Positions 1 through 10,968 of a stretch of 64,000 nucleotides of DNA are shown one piece after another. The stretch comes from Anthoceros angustus (lineage: Eukaryota; Streptophyta; Anthocerotopsida; Anthocerotales; Anthocerotaceae): positions 620,001 through 684,000 of the forward strand of contig VJWM01000135.1 in the NCBI GenBank assembly GCA_010909165.1, written 5' to 3'. The stretch's first letter is position 1. Each line of letters starts with the position of its first letter. The position numbers and the translations under genes are program-made. Below the pieces are notes generated by a model. The model saw only the letters and a program-made list of their open reading frames with translations, made no database searches and was not told where the DNA came from.

Positions 1-406
1 CTCATGATCTTTTGCAGAAACTAACCAAACTGCTGCAGAGCAATGGAGAGAAACTACCCGAACTGCCACCAAAATTTCAGGACCTGTGTGCCTTCTGGTG
101 TGAATCCATTGCTCTTTGGGGGAGAAATCTGTTGGTCCCTGGCATATGTGGCGCCCTAACCGTTGCACCTGACGTGGCCAAGTCCACAGATTCTTGAAAA
201 CCCAAGAAGCTGGCATTCACAGTGACTGTTCCTCGAATTTCGACGACCAATTTGGACTGTGAGAAGAGATCGAACAGGTCCAGGGTAGAGAGAGGGGGAA
301 AATTGGAGAGCATGGGGTTATGGCATGGACATGAGTCGGGCTGGGTGGGGCCCTTCAACTTCTGCTGATTTCTAAGCTTCGCCTTTGGGAAGAAGTGTGA
401 GCGTCC
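1..406. other. Left-edge sequence, no gene resolved
   Basis: Short open frames exist on both strands; the best is a minus-strand frame of 93 codons between 358 and 77. None shows a domain I recognise, and a gene could run off the left edge. The right part is probably promoter and 5' UTR of the SAL1 gene that follows. Confidence 0.3.
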
Positions 407-2314
407 ATGCAGATCTCGGCGCTGCCTGCCCGTCAGAGGTGGTGGTCCACAGAGTCTGTTTCCCGTCTGCCGTCTGTTCCTTCAATCCGGCTTCCCAAGC
501 GGAATTTCGTCACCAGGTCGATGGCAGCTTACGAGGAGGAGTTGGTGATTGCAGTGCGTGCTGTGAAGCTGGCATCTCGGTTGTGCCAGGCATGTGCCTT
601 GCTTGCTGTGCTAAACAGGGAGGGGTATTGGCGGTTTTCTGCTTTTGCAAGAAGATCTGGGGAGTTGGTTGGTGGCAGTGCGCTGGCATTACGAGCAGCT
701 AATAGGCGTCATGATGCAGGCAGGCGGTTCAAAGGGGTTTAGTAGCGACAGAGACTCAAGCGAAGGCGGACAAATCTCCAGTTACAGTTGCCGACTATGG
801 TGCGTGGAGCAAATTGACTGCTGTGTATGGCTTTTCTGAAGCAAACAAGCGTGGAGGAGACAGCAACTGATTAGAAAATGTGGGGTGCAGGTTCTCAAGC
901 TCTTGTCAGCTGGGCTTTGCAAAGGGAGTTGCCTGCTGGAGTGTTGTTCTCAATGGTGGCGGAGGAGGTACTTGCCTCTGGTTTGCCTGTGGCGACGTGG
1001 ATGATCTTGGTTGCGGTCGTGTAAACCTATTTGTTGCATGTGTAGGATTCAAAAGACCTACGAACGAAAGAGGGGGAGCCCATGTTGGAGCGCATAACCC
1101 AGCTGGTGAATGCAGCTATCTCAGAGGAGAATCTTGGTGTCTCGCCGCTGTCTAAGGACGAGGTGGTCGGAGCTATTGATAGGGGAAGATCACCAGGTGG
1201 ACCAACTGGCCGCCATTGGGTTTTGGACCCCATCGATGGCACGAGAGGGTACAGCTGCCTCTTTTTTGTTTTGACACATTTGGCTATGTGCCTTGTAGTC
1301 TTATCATGACGTAACTTCGGCTACGAGATATCTTGTATCACTGACAGTTGGTAATCCAGGTTTGTCAGAGGAGATCAGTATGCTGTAGCTCTGGGGCTCT
1401 TGGATGATGGGGAAGTTGTCGCTGGCGTACTGGGATGCCCGAATTTACCTTTGGCGTCTATCTCCAATGGAATTTCACTGTCCCCTGGGGAGCCTGTTGG
1501 TTGCCTTTTTTCTGCAAGGAAAGGAGCTGGAAGTTTTATGGAATCGTTGGATGGCCGTGTTCCTCCCAGGAAGGTTGGTATTAGCATGTAGAGATTTTCT
1601 GAGCTCCCTTTCCGGCGGGCAATGCAGCTAACGTCTGGGTAAACTCGTCCAGGTCACGGTGAGCGATGAAGATGATACAGCAAGAGCCACATTCTGCGAG
1701 TCATTCGAATCAGCACACTCCATGCAAGATTTGACCGCCAATATTGCCAAGGTGAATGCCTTGGTGTCACTATTGCGTAAGCAAATGCGTGGTCTGTCAT
1801 GTGCCTGAATCATTCCACGTAGCAGATGTGCTTGGCCCTTCTCTTGCATGACGTTGAGACTCGTTGCAGCTAATAGGAGTGGTTGCTCCACCAGTGCGAA
1901 TCGATAGCCAAGCAAAATATGGAGCCATGGCAAGAGGGGATGCTGTCATCTACCTTCGGTTCCCTCATGCCGGGTACCGGGAGAAGATTTGGGATCATGC
2001 CGCAGGATCCATTGTCATAACAGGTGGACGCATTCTTCAACCTCGACTACAATTGCTGGTTGTTTGACCTCGTTTAACAAGACTGGGTGACTTGGCTTGC
2101 AATGTGTTGGTAATTAATCCCTCCTTCCCTTGGATTGTGAGCAGAAGCTGGTGGGGAAGTATTCGACGCAGCTGGGCAACCGTTGGATTTCTCTCGTGGC
2201 AGATTCTTGGACCTTGAGAGTGGCATCATTGCCACAAACTCCAAGTTGAAGCCTCGCGTGTTGGCTGCAGTGCAGACTGCCCTGAAAGCGCAGCAGCTCT
2301 CCAGCAAAGTCTAG
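407..2314 (+). CDS. SAL1: 3'(2'),5'-bisphosphate nucleotidase / inositol polyphosphate 1-phosphatase, SAL1 type
   Basis: Eight exons: 407-589, 724-799, 891-967, 1046-1248, 1360-1573, 1653-1751, 1870-2023, 2145-2314. The joined protein follows plant SAL1 end to end. Visible marks are KSPVTVADYG, the metal-site glutamates in SMVAEE, the DPIDGT metal-binding motif at the end of exon 4, and the second signature IWDHAAG in exon 7. The family is Mg-dependent and Li-sensitive. It hydrolyses 3'-phosphoadenosine 5'-phosphate to AMP, clearing the by-product of sulfation and tuning the PAP retrograde signal in plastids and mitochondria. The ATG at 407 adds 38 residues rich in R, S and P before the conserved MAAYEEE start (ATG at 521), as expected for an organelle transit peptide; either ATG could be used. 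Intron 1 appears to use a GC donor at 590. Identity is near certain; the first intron is less so. Confidence 0.93.
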
Positions 2315-2723
2315 AAAAGTACTAGCAGCCAGATCAGATACAACCTACTTTTTAGCTGGCAGCATCGCCGATTGATCCTTTGTGAACGTCTGACACAACA
2401 CACAGGCAGACCTGCTTCCGCTTCCTGGCTTTCCCTGTTTCCCCCTTAGAACGGATTCCATGAATTCGGCCTTGAAGCAACTGTTGGTCCAGTCGCACCG
2501 GTTATCTCTGGGGGAAAAAACACAACTCACGTCTGATAGCCGATGCACACCCGATTTAGCAGCTCTGGAAGTGGTAGTAGGTTTTTAGGTCATCATCGCA
2601 TTGCATTGCGTCCCTCTCATCAAACCTTGGTTGATGTCCTCTTGGCGAATACAGCCTGTCCATTGCTTCTAATGCTTAGAGGCCAGTGAGTGAGCAGAGC
2701 AGAGCGCGCTGTGAAAGGTGACC

Positions 2724-2924
2724 ATGGCCGATCCGGAAGCGGGCAGACGCACAGCGGAATTCTTCAAGGCCGTGAACGAGTATCGCAAGCATCCTATGCT
2801 CAACAACAACATGAAACGCTCCACTCCAGGTCTGGGGATCGCTGTGATCGCCTTCGGGGTGTACCTCTTTGTGGATGGCATGGCCTCCAAGCTCGGCAAA
2901 GGCGGCCACGACTCGGAGCACTGA
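2724..2924 (+). CDS. NADH dehydrogenase 1 beta subcomplex subunit 3 (NDUFB3/B12-like), complex I
   Basis: A 66-residue single-exon protein with ATG in good context (ACCATGG). It shows EFFKAVNEYRKHPML, then a proline/glycine turn and one membrane segment (GLGIAVIAFGVYLFV), then a short charged tail ending in histidine. That is the build and length of the plant homologue of NDUFB3, an accessory subunit in the membrane arm of mitochondrial complex I. It lies 410 bp downstream of SAL1 on the same strand. Downstream, a GT at about 2934 and a TTTTAACAG at about 3064 could bound a 3' UTR intron; I cannot confirm it. The family match is from memory of the RKHPML and GxGIA pattern. Confidence 0.78.
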   Translation: MADPEAGRRTAEFFKAVNEYRKHPMLNNNMKRSTPGLGIAVIAFGVYLFVDGMASKLGKGGHDSEH

Positions 2925-4171
2925 CCAATCATCCTGTGAGACTCACTTCCCTTCTCTCTATGCAAGATTGCCTTGTCTCTGCTGGATCTCGTTCTCGCAG
3001 CTCGTTGTACTTGCTGAGTTTGTCGTGGTCATGCCGGCTCGTTCTAACAGTGTGCCGTTTTAACAGGAAGGGAACATGATGCACCGAGATGGTGGACAGG
3101 CGGGGGATGGATTCCTAGCGTGCCTGTCACAGAGTTGTCAGCAATGTGATTTTTCCTTCCTCTGCTCCACCTCCCCGTCCTCCAAAACAGGATCTTGCTC
3201 AGCCATTTCGACTGCAAATGCTGCAACTGTGCAGGAGCTTGTGAAAGATCCACTCGGTGTGTATCAGTTGGTTACAAACTGCATCCATCTCACACAGTTT
3301 CTGTGATCAACCAGAATGCTCTGTGATCAATCAGATTCCTTTTATCCATCAATTGCTTGGTTCTGATCCAATCAAATGGCTTTGATCCAATCAAATTGCT
3401 TTCGTCCACTCCAATTGCTTTCGTTACATGAAAATTAGCAGTGGACTGTGCAACCGTTTGCTGTTGGGAACATATCCAAGGTGAACAAGGAGACATGATT
3501 AGCGCATCGCAACACACCACGCTGCGAATGTGTACTTTAGGTCAAGGACAATGTTTCATGACGCGGATATTGCCACATTGCTTATGTGGATGTGGATGAG
3601 AGATAATGCCGTATAGCAGAAGACGGGTGTTATTAGGCACTTGGGCAATTCAGTCGGAGCGCGACTTGTCCGGGCTCCCTGTCCGAGGATTGTGGGCCGT
3701 GGTTTCCAGCGCGACCTCGGCTGCGCTCACACACCCGTCACTGGTTTGTCCAGAACAAGAGAGCCTGAACTTGCGGGAAAGATGAGGAGGTCATTTATAT
3801 CCTGGTCAAGGCAACAGCTTCCGCAGCAGCTGCATGAGAACTTGGCTCCAGTTATCCCACCAGAGATAGACGAAAGGACGAAGAAGCTTGCGCAAGCGGA
3901 CGTGTTTGGCAGATCTTGATTGATTGATCCAGGTTATGGCACTCGGGATGTCGGCATGGCAGAAGGCCCAGGATGTCACCCACCTGGCATTTGTGAGGCA
4001 CGACAATGGGAGGAAAGCATGGATGCACAATAGAGGGGCAGGAAGGGGCATGAGGATGTATGAAAACGCTGGTTGTGGGCAGCTCAATGGGTCGGTCTGT
4101 TAGCGACAGTTGCAGATTAGCTTTGGCATTGGCCATCGCAGAAGGGCCCACTGCCCCGGGAACGAAACGAG
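2925..4171. other. Intergenic, with short imperfect repeats at 3295-3430
   Basis: No gene is supported. At 3295-3430 a roughly 20-bp unit (forms of CTGTGATCAATCAGATT and TGATCCAATCAAATGGCTT) recurs five or six times. The plus-strand frame 3641-3919 has no recognisable domain and probably belongs to the apyrase leader. Confidence 0.4.
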
Positions 4172-6528
4172 ATGCTGTCCAGAGGCGGTTCTGCATTCCC
4201 AGGTCCTCACAAGCAGGTGCCTCATCGTGTGCACTCGTCGGGGCATCCGGCGGGTACCAGCTGGCGCGGAGCTTGCCAACTGAATGTTTGGACTGTGGTT
4301 GGAGTCCTTGCATTTTGTTCAGTCGCAGTGTACGCATTGCACCTGACAAGGAGGCCCGTCTCCTCCGCAGTTCAGAAGGCGAGCAACCCCAGGTATTGGG
4401 CAATTATTGATGCGGGTAGCAGCGGATCCAGGCTGTATGTATTCAAGTACGTGTACGATGGCAAGCTCCCTAGAATTGATTGGGAGGAGTCGGTGTCCAA
4501 GAAGGTTACTCCTGGATTGCCCTCGTTTGCGGGGAATCCAGAGGGTGCTGGCCCATCGTTGTTGGAACTCGTGGACTTCTCTCACGACAAAGTCCCAGTC
4601 GAGGAGTGGCAATCGACCAGGGTGTACTTGATGGCCACAGCTGGGCTTTGGTCGGTGAAGGAGCCTGTCAGAGACAGGATACTGGAGTCGTGCAGGGCAG
4701 TCCTGAGAGGCTCAGGATTCCGTTTTAAAGATGAATGGGCATCCGTCAGATCAGGTCACTTACTTTCATCTCTGTTTCTGCACTGGATTGGGTCTCCAGA
4801 AAGAGCTATTTGGATGCTTGTAGGAAACTCAGCTCTTGCAAATCAAAGAAGAATCTAACGCTTGCTCTTTCTCTACCCAGCCACGGATGATGGGAAATTT
4901 GTCTGGGTCGCTGCCAACTATGCACTGGGCACCCTTGGAAATGAACCTCGTGACACTGTCGGGATTGTTGAAATGGGGGGGGGCATCGGCTCAGGTAACC
5001 ACGCTGATATCGAATGTGCACGAGTGCTGTTTCACTATGAGCTTGGTCTAGATTAAGTTCTCTCTTTGCAGGTGACTTTTGTCCCAGTTTCACCATCTCC
5101 CATGGAGCACGTGGAGAAGGTGGTGCTGGGAGGTGTAACCTACTCACTGTACATACATAGCTTCCTTCAGTTGGGACAGGTGAAGATGTGTCTACCGTTA
5201 CAGATGGCTAACTGCTGCCTCTTTGAGGGAACGTGTTGTATTAAGTTTTGTGCTTGGTATTCCTGTAGGAAGCAGCATGGAAGGAACTGTCACATCTGCT
5301 CTACTCTGCTGCTGTTAGAGCATGTACGTTAAGGGATACAGTTCAAACAAACAGATCTACAGTTGTGCATTGGTCCTTATGCCATTGAAGTTCACAGATG
5401 TCAGTATGAACTTGGCGCCCCGGTTGGTAATATATATTGCTGGAACTCGTGCAGCTTCGCCTGCTGCAGAAAATGGGATTGTAGTCGACACATGTACGCC
5501 GAAGGGTTACCATAGAACTGCAGAGGCTGTGGCAGGGGAGGCTTCAATTGCGCCCACACTTTCAACCATCCTGTCATCTGGAGATTTTGCCAAGTGCCGT
5601 AAAGCAGCTCTTCATCTCTTAGAGCATGGCAAAGGTTTGTGACTGGTCCATTTGTCTCTCAACTTTCTTGCTAACTGGATGAACGGAGACGTGTTTCTGA
5701 CGCAGTTCCTTATTGCCAGATAGCTGCCAACACACGCAATGTGCCGTTGGATCCCATTTTGTTCCCGAGCTTCGTCGAAAATTTTTCGGAACTGAAAATT
5801 TCTTGTATACGTCTCAGGTATGCCACTGTTGGCAGGAGTTCTTTGAGCTCCTGCTGTGAAGGTAGAGACACACGGGGTGTGGACTTTTTTGGGTTGACTG
5901 AGAATCGCTTCTGGGACTAAGTGTACTCTTGTTCGACTCATGACTCTAGTTTTCCGGGTTACCATCCAATGCAACTTTATCGGAAATTGAGGCTGCTGGA
6001 GTTTACTACTGTGAGAGCGACTGGAGTAAATTACAGCAGCAGAACAGCCATATCCTAAAAGACGATTTGCTGAAGTACTGTTTCTCCACATCATACATTG
6101 TGGCGCTGTTCAATGATAGCCTTGATATTGGGATGCGAGATGAAAGGTTAGCTTCTCCTTGTCGTCAGGCATGGTCAAGCAGTATCACTTTGCTCTTGCT
6201 CTTCTTCGGCTCACTGGCTTCAGATCGTTAGCTCTAATTCATACTGTTGCCTGTCATCAGAATAAAGTTTACAAATCAGGTTGGCAACATTGCTCTGAAC
6301 TGGGCACTCGGCGCATTCATTTTACAGACGGGAGAAGATATTCTGGAGCAATCTCCGGTTGGGTTGTTGAGAGACGATGCCGTGACAATTCTCTCGCTGA
6401 CGGGCTCTGCTTGCATACTTGTCCTTGTCTTGTGGTTTATCATGCGCTGGCGGAGGCCACACGTAAAAATTATCTATGATATGGAGAAGGGGCGGTACAT
6501 CACAACAACAGCACGACTATATAGATGA
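4172..6528 (+). CDS. Apyrase, GDA1/CD39 nucleoside phosphatase, with a one-base frameshift in exon 2
   Basis: Eight exons: 4172-4754, 4881-4994, 5072-5179, 5269-5323, 5455-5634, 5720-5817, 5950-6146, 6261-6528. They sum to 1603 nt, one more than a multiple of three. The surplus is in a run of nine G at 4975-4983; with eight G the protein is 533 residues. An N-terminal membrane segment (about residues 40-57) and a C-terminal one (LTGSACILVLVLWFIM) bracket the catalytic region, as in CD39-type endo-apyrases. ACR1 is IIDAGSSGSRLYVF, ACR2 MATAGLW, and ACR4 VEMGGASAQ spans the G run. Cysteines in exon 6 (SCQHTQCAVG) match the family disulfide region. Such enzymes hydrolyse NTPs and NDPs on the lumenal or outer side of ER, Golgi or plasma membrane. 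The frameshift is a base-call error, an allele, or recent loss of function. Confidence 0.87.
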
Positions 6529-7600
6529 CGAACGTTTTGCTTAGGTCTTCTACCATTCGATGCGGATTCACATTTTAGGCATCCCTGGTGACTGGATCAA
6601 GCCCAATGCGTCTTTCACCTGCTCTACAGGGACATATCAGCCCTGGCATGTTTACCTTCTCCGACTGGCAAATGAGTACAATGCAGCCTCCCGGATGTCA
6701 AGTCTACTTTTGTATGTATAGAAAGAGATTTTCCTCCAGTGCAGGGCGATAAGACACACCATCTGAGGATGTGCTACTTATCTGCATAATTTCATCTTAG
6801 CCTTGTCGATGCAGCCAAGAACGTTGGCGTGTCTCAAACCACACATAAAAAGACCTGTCGGAAGTTTAGGCTGAAGCGTTGGCCGAGCCGCTAGGTAGGT
6901 AATGAACAGAGTATGCTGCGTAAGTTCAGTTCCTGTCCTTGCCAAGATAAGCAGAAGCATCGAGTCCAAGACCTGACTTCAAACTAAACTCTCAGGTGCG
7001 CACAATACATGGGCTAGAGCATACAGTAGCTGTAGGTCACGGAGCTGGCATGGAGGAACTGACTGACGGAGGCTTACATGAGGTACGAGGTGACAAAGCT
7101 GCCGCAAGAGATGAATCAACTTGCACATTGGCAGACAGTCCACACGGTTCCTTACTCTGGCACTCTCCATTGACACCACATGATTCGAAAGTGTATAACA
7201 TTCACCGGTAGCGAGGACGGCAGATTTGTACAAAAGAATATGTACATTCGGGGTTGGGGACCAAAATATCACAGTCCCTGTAACCGCTTGGACCTGGACC
7301 TGGACCTGACCTGCACCTGAACAGAGACAGAGACACAGACTAGGCCTACTCTAAAGCCGGGGACGAGAATAACCCTGGCATGAAGGGGGAGAACGGAGGT
7401 CATCTGCCTCGTAAGGAACATCAGCGTGGCTACTGCCCTTAAATGGCGACTCTCACAGTCAGACTAGTCGAGAGAGCCAAGACATTAAGGGAACAAGGCA
7501 TTGGAGATGTGAAGAGAAGGTCCACCTATACGTTGGCCCTATGCTCACAACTTCCGGGTCTACAGCGCAGCTAATCGGTCCACAGAACTGAAAGGACTCA
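6529..7600. other. Intergenic, no gene seen
   Basis: Includes the 3' region of the apyrase gene. Open frames on either strand are short and unlike any family I know. A short simple repeat of ACCTGG units followed by GAGACA units occupies about 7290-7340. Confidence 0.4.
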
Positions 7601-7617
7601 AGTGACTCATCAAAACT

Positions 7618-7700
7618 GATAGGGTTGTTAGTAAGTGCTCTATAAAAGCATAATCCAAATCCTCCTTTCTTCTTGCGCATCAACAACATTGGCGCACGAT
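7618..7700 (-). mobile_element. Reverse-transcriptase fragment of a Ty3/gypsy-type retroelement
   Basis: On the minus strand the frame reads APMLLMRKKKGGFGLC followed by FYRAL, matching the finger region of gypsy RT (consensus APVLLVRKKDGxFRLC-DYRAL) with one missing residue. The flanks no longer match, so this is a decayed scrap. It has the same orientation as the gag fragment and primer-binding site near 9.4-9.6 kb and probably belonged to the same element. Confidence 0.6.
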
Positions 7701-7711
7701 CCGATTTTGGA

Positions 7712-7835
7712 AGCGGGGCAGACGGGCTGCCGCGTTGTCCACGGACAGGGAGAGCCTCTATAATGGTGCCCGAACAGCGGGGCAGACGGGCCGCCGCGTT
7801 GTCCACGGACAGGGAGAGCCTCTATAATGGTACCT
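7712..7835. repeat. Tandem duplication, period 64 bp
   Basis: A 60-bp block starting AGCGGGGCAGACGGG and ending GCCTCTATAATGGT occurs at 7712 and again at 7776 with about one mismatch. A third, truncated start (AAGCGGAGCG) follows at about 7838. It lies upstream of the RT scrap in minus orientation. Confidence 0.85.
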
Positions 7836-7839
7836 AAAA

Positions 7840-8804
7840 AGCGGAGCGCAGCGTAAAGCTGACGTCGTATACCTGCAAGCGGTTCTCACGGCTCTCATAC
7901 GCCTTGCAGAAGGAGCCAGTGTCCTCACATTCTGGGATTTTTAGAAGATTGAGGCGTTTCACGCATCTAGCTGTCAACCTATATTACATAGCGCTTGGCT
8001 AGCAGGTTGGACATACGTGTCTTTTAACTCTTGCAGCTGAAATAAAAAGAGTTCTTCTCCATCCTTTAGATAACGTTTGAGGTCTTTGTTAGCGATATAT
8101 CAAAACTCTTACTTGAGAATTCCACAATTCACTTCGTGCTCTTCATCTAGATCTGTATGGTGCGTGAGTTCACATTCACATATACCTTATTGGACTTCAT
8201 CCATTTCATTATCCATATCTACAACCATGAAGCTCGCTGCTCCTTTCCAATTCGCTATCTGCAAATGCAATTTCACGTACGTATTGTAGCATTCCTTTAA
8301 CTTACTTCACTCCACATGGCTCAAATGTACTAGCCTATATCGAACCAAGCTTGCTTGCTTTGCTAAGAGAAAAAAATTTATGTGTTGCTGCCAAATCAAG
8401 CAACATCCTGACTTCTACTCGAATTAGACATCGACGTATGTACATGAGCTCTCCACCCACCCTTGTAATAGTACCGTCCAAGGCACTTTGGGACTCACCA
8501 CATGCAGCATTCGCAACATGTGGCCGATCGCGTCACTTGGGATCTTCGGATTCGGCCAGTTTTATGATCCCGAGTGTGCGAGGCTAAGGATCCCATTCTA
8601 CTACATTGAGAGTCTTTCAGCACTTGGGCATAATGTCCCGGCTGTCCATATGATTGGGACATTTGCAAAAGGGGTTTCGTAAAACACCCCTCTCCCTAGT
8701 AGTGAGAGTAACAGACTCTTTTTCAAGAACCCATTGAAACTGTTCTCTGAGCTCTGCGGCCTCTGCACACTCCTTGAACTTGTGCTGCAAGAACTAAAAA
8801 GGTC
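7840..8804. other. Intergenic, probable retroelement debris, no gene seen
   Basis: Two plus-strand frames of 60-80 codons (8351-8587 and 8488-8682) overlap each other and show no domain. The region sits between RT and gag remnants of one element. Confidence 0.35.
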
Positions 8805-9045
8805 AATGAGAAGCGCAAGCATATACTCAAGAAGTATCCTGCCGATCATCCGCCTCAACTGCTTGAAGATTCATTTTCAGGAGGATGAGTAACGTGACAA
8901 AGGAAAAGTCACCGCCTAAAGATACTGCGGGACCATTTGGAGATAAATTAGAGGATTAGAAGGAGCAAATGGTGGAAGCCCTTTATCAAGTTCTTCCAGA
9001 ATGTCTTAGAAGATTTGAGGACTTCCAGGAAAAAGGCGAAGTATA
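8805..9045 (+). mobile_element. Left arm of an inverted gag-like repeat (plus-oriented copy)
   Basis: In broken frames this arm reads NEKRKHILKK, then PADHPPQL, KSPPKDTAGP and EQMVEALYQVLPE, a diverged copy of the minus-strand gag-like frame at 9325-9578. It carries at least two stop codons. Arm-to-arm similarity is roughly 80% by eye over about 240 bp. Confidence 0.6.
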
Positions 9046-9165
9046 ATCTTACAACGTCAGGAGAAGCTATATTAGAGTCAAATGCTATATTCCAGACACA
9101 TTTCATTCGAGTACATCCAACTCCTTTAGAAGATTTCCAAGCAATACCCGTAGTCGATATGCCCA

Positions 9166-9251
9166 TACTAGAGCTTGACTACTGTAGTCAAGCTCTAGTA
9201 TCCTCGGCAGTTTCTCTGCTCTAGTAGTACAAGCAGAGAAACTGCCAAGGA
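9166..9251. repeat. Two adjacent hairpins
   Basis: 9166-9182 and 9184-9200 are exact reverse complements (17 bp, one-base loop). Immediately after, 9201-9220 pairs with 9232-9251 at 19 of 20 positions with an 11-base loop. Both sit at the centre of the larger inverted gag repeat. Confidence 0.9.
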
Positions 9252-9324
9252 CATTAACGAAAATGGAGTTGCAAGAGGCAATCCAAGAGGAAATTTATGC
9301 GAAAGACATCGAGAAGGTGACTTG

Positions 9325-9578
9325 CGGATTTTGCTTCACCTTTTTCTTGGAATTCTTAAATCTTCTAAGACTTATGGAAGAACTTGATAGAGGGCTTCCA
9401 CCATCTGCCTCCTGCAATCCTTTGATTTATCTCCAGATTGCCCCGCATTATCTTTAGGCGGTAACTTCTCCTTGTCACGCTTCTCGTCCTCCTTCGAAAA
9501 TGAAGAAACTTTAGGCAGTCGAGGCGGATGATTGGCGGGACGCTTCTTGAGCATCTGGTTGTGCTTCTCATCGACCAT
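9325..9578 (-). mobile_element. Gag-like 5' coding fragment of an LTR retrotransposon
   Basis: A minus-strand frame starts with ATG at 9578, 33 bp past the primer-binding site, and reads MVDEKHNQMLKK, then PANHPPRLPK, a K/E/D-rich stretch and QMVEALYQVLPE. Its place just after the primer site suits the start of gag. No zinc knuckle is reached before decay. Its mirror copy lies at 8805-9045. Confidence 0.55.
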
Positions 9579-9610
9579 CTTGTGCTGTCTCTAGTCACTC
9601 AGAGGAATAG

Positions 9611-9627
9611 ACTACGCTCTGATACCA
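9611..9627 (-). other. Primer-binding site, initiator tRNA-Met type
   Basis: Minus-strand TGGTATCAGAGC, the usual complement of the plant initiator tRNA-Met 3' end, lies directly inside the LTR-like block that begins at about 9631. It fixes the element orientation as minus. Confidence 0.72.
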
Positions 9628-9630
9628 CGA

Positions 9631-10963
9631 AGTAACGCCCCTCACTATGCAGCCAGTAAGGAAGCGCAACTGCTAGCTTCCTAACGGTTTAGGACTTCGT
9701 CAATTCACTCCACATAGAGACTTGCACAACTCTCTGCACTCTCAACCTCACGACGCAGCACTAGGCTCCAAGTAGTCCGTTGTCAATTGATGACTTGCAG
9801 GCCACCTCCTTGAGGTGCTTCTTTTTATTTCCAAAATACACACTTGAGTCCGGCTATCTATCCCAACTAGTTACTACCCTTGACTCAAGGGCGAGCTCAT
9901 TCCCAGAATATACACTTGAGTCTGGCTATCTAACCCAACTAGCTATTACCCTTGACTCAAGGGTAAGCTCATTCCTAGAATACACACTTGAGTCTCACCC
10001 TCTACCCCAACTAACTACTACCCCTGTCTCAAGGGTAAGCTCATTCCCAGAATACTTGAGTCTAGCTATCTACCCGCAACTGGCTACTACCCTTGAGTAC
10101 TGGCTACTACCCTTGACTCAAGGGTAAGCTCATTCTCAGAATACACACTTAAGTCTAGCTATCTACTCGGAACTGGCTACTACCCTTGACTCAAGGGTAA
10201 GCTCATTCCCAGAATACACACTTGAGTCATACACACTTGAGTCTGGCTATCTACCCCAACTGGCTACTATCCTTGACTTAAGGGCAAGCTCACTAGCTAG
10301 GCTCTCCACAGCTCTCTCAACACAAGGTCTCCACAGCTCTCTCAACACAAGGTTTGTAGCACATAATGAACAAAATAATGATTACTCAAACTCTTGCTCT
10401 CGCCCTTACATATCCGGCAGGCTTGCCTTAACTAGGCAGCTACTAACTCGAGGGATTCTTACAAACCACTGATCACTAAGAGTCCTCTCCAGGTAGCTCT
10501 TCTTTAGTAGATCTAGCAATTCCTCTCTAATAGAAGATTGCATGAATCATGCAAACATGCATCTTCTCAACAAGGCAGCTACTAATTTTTTTACTTCTTT
10601 TAATTTTTTTTACCTTTCTACCTTATTTTATCAAGGGATCTTTAGTGAAAGAACTATTTAAATCATAAAAACAGGGCACACCCATAGTAGTTGTGAAAGC
10701 TAGAATGGTAAAAACTCGATCCGCCAAAATAACTGAGGGAAAAGAGAAAATGAGCGCAAAACTATCGAAGCGCAAAATAGGAATGAAGAACGGATTCTAA
10801 GAGGCACCTCGGACCAAAGTGGGCGAAGTTGGCGATCCGGGGATTTAGGGTTTAGGATTTTGAAAAACATGGCGACTCTAAGTGTCTCGCTTACTCTACA
10901 TAGTAACTCGCCAAGTGGTACATTTCGATGAGCACGACTCGAGTGCAGTCGAGAGACAAGCAC
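9631..10963 (-). mobile_element. LTR-like copy A of the retroelement
   Basis: This block shares ordered segments with copy B at 10969-11709: AGTAAC(A/G)CCCCTCA at the inner edge, CTCACGAC...GCACTAGGCTCCAAGTAG, GCAATTCCTCTCTAA, CATGCATCTTCT, and a 127-bp terminal segment. Read on the minus strand it starts TGCTTGTCTCTCGAC and ends next to the primer site. It is about 590 bp longer than copy B, largely because of the internal 72-bp minisatellite. An exact TG...CA end pair is not visible, so the borders are approximate. Confidence 0.6.
9835..10290. repeat. Minisatellite inside LTR copy A, period about 72 bp
   Basis: The start AATACACACTTGAGTC recurs at about 9835, 9907, 9979, 10051, 10138 and 10212. 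Each unit carries TACCCTTGACTCAAGGGTA, itself an inverted repeat. The unit is a multiple of three, so one plus-strand frame stays open for 115 codons, but nothing suggests a real protein. Confidence 0.88.
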
Positions 10964-10968
10964 CAAAG

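Noticed and set aside
7761-7785. TGGTGCCCGAACAGCGG resembling a tRNA-Lys primer site
   Set aside because: It lies inside a 64-bp tandem duplication with no LTR end beside it; the tRNA-Met site at 9627 explains the element better.
9780-10127. 115-codon frame with a repeated EYTLESGYL pattern
   Set aside because: It is the translation of the 72-bp LTR minisatellite, with no independent support as a gene.
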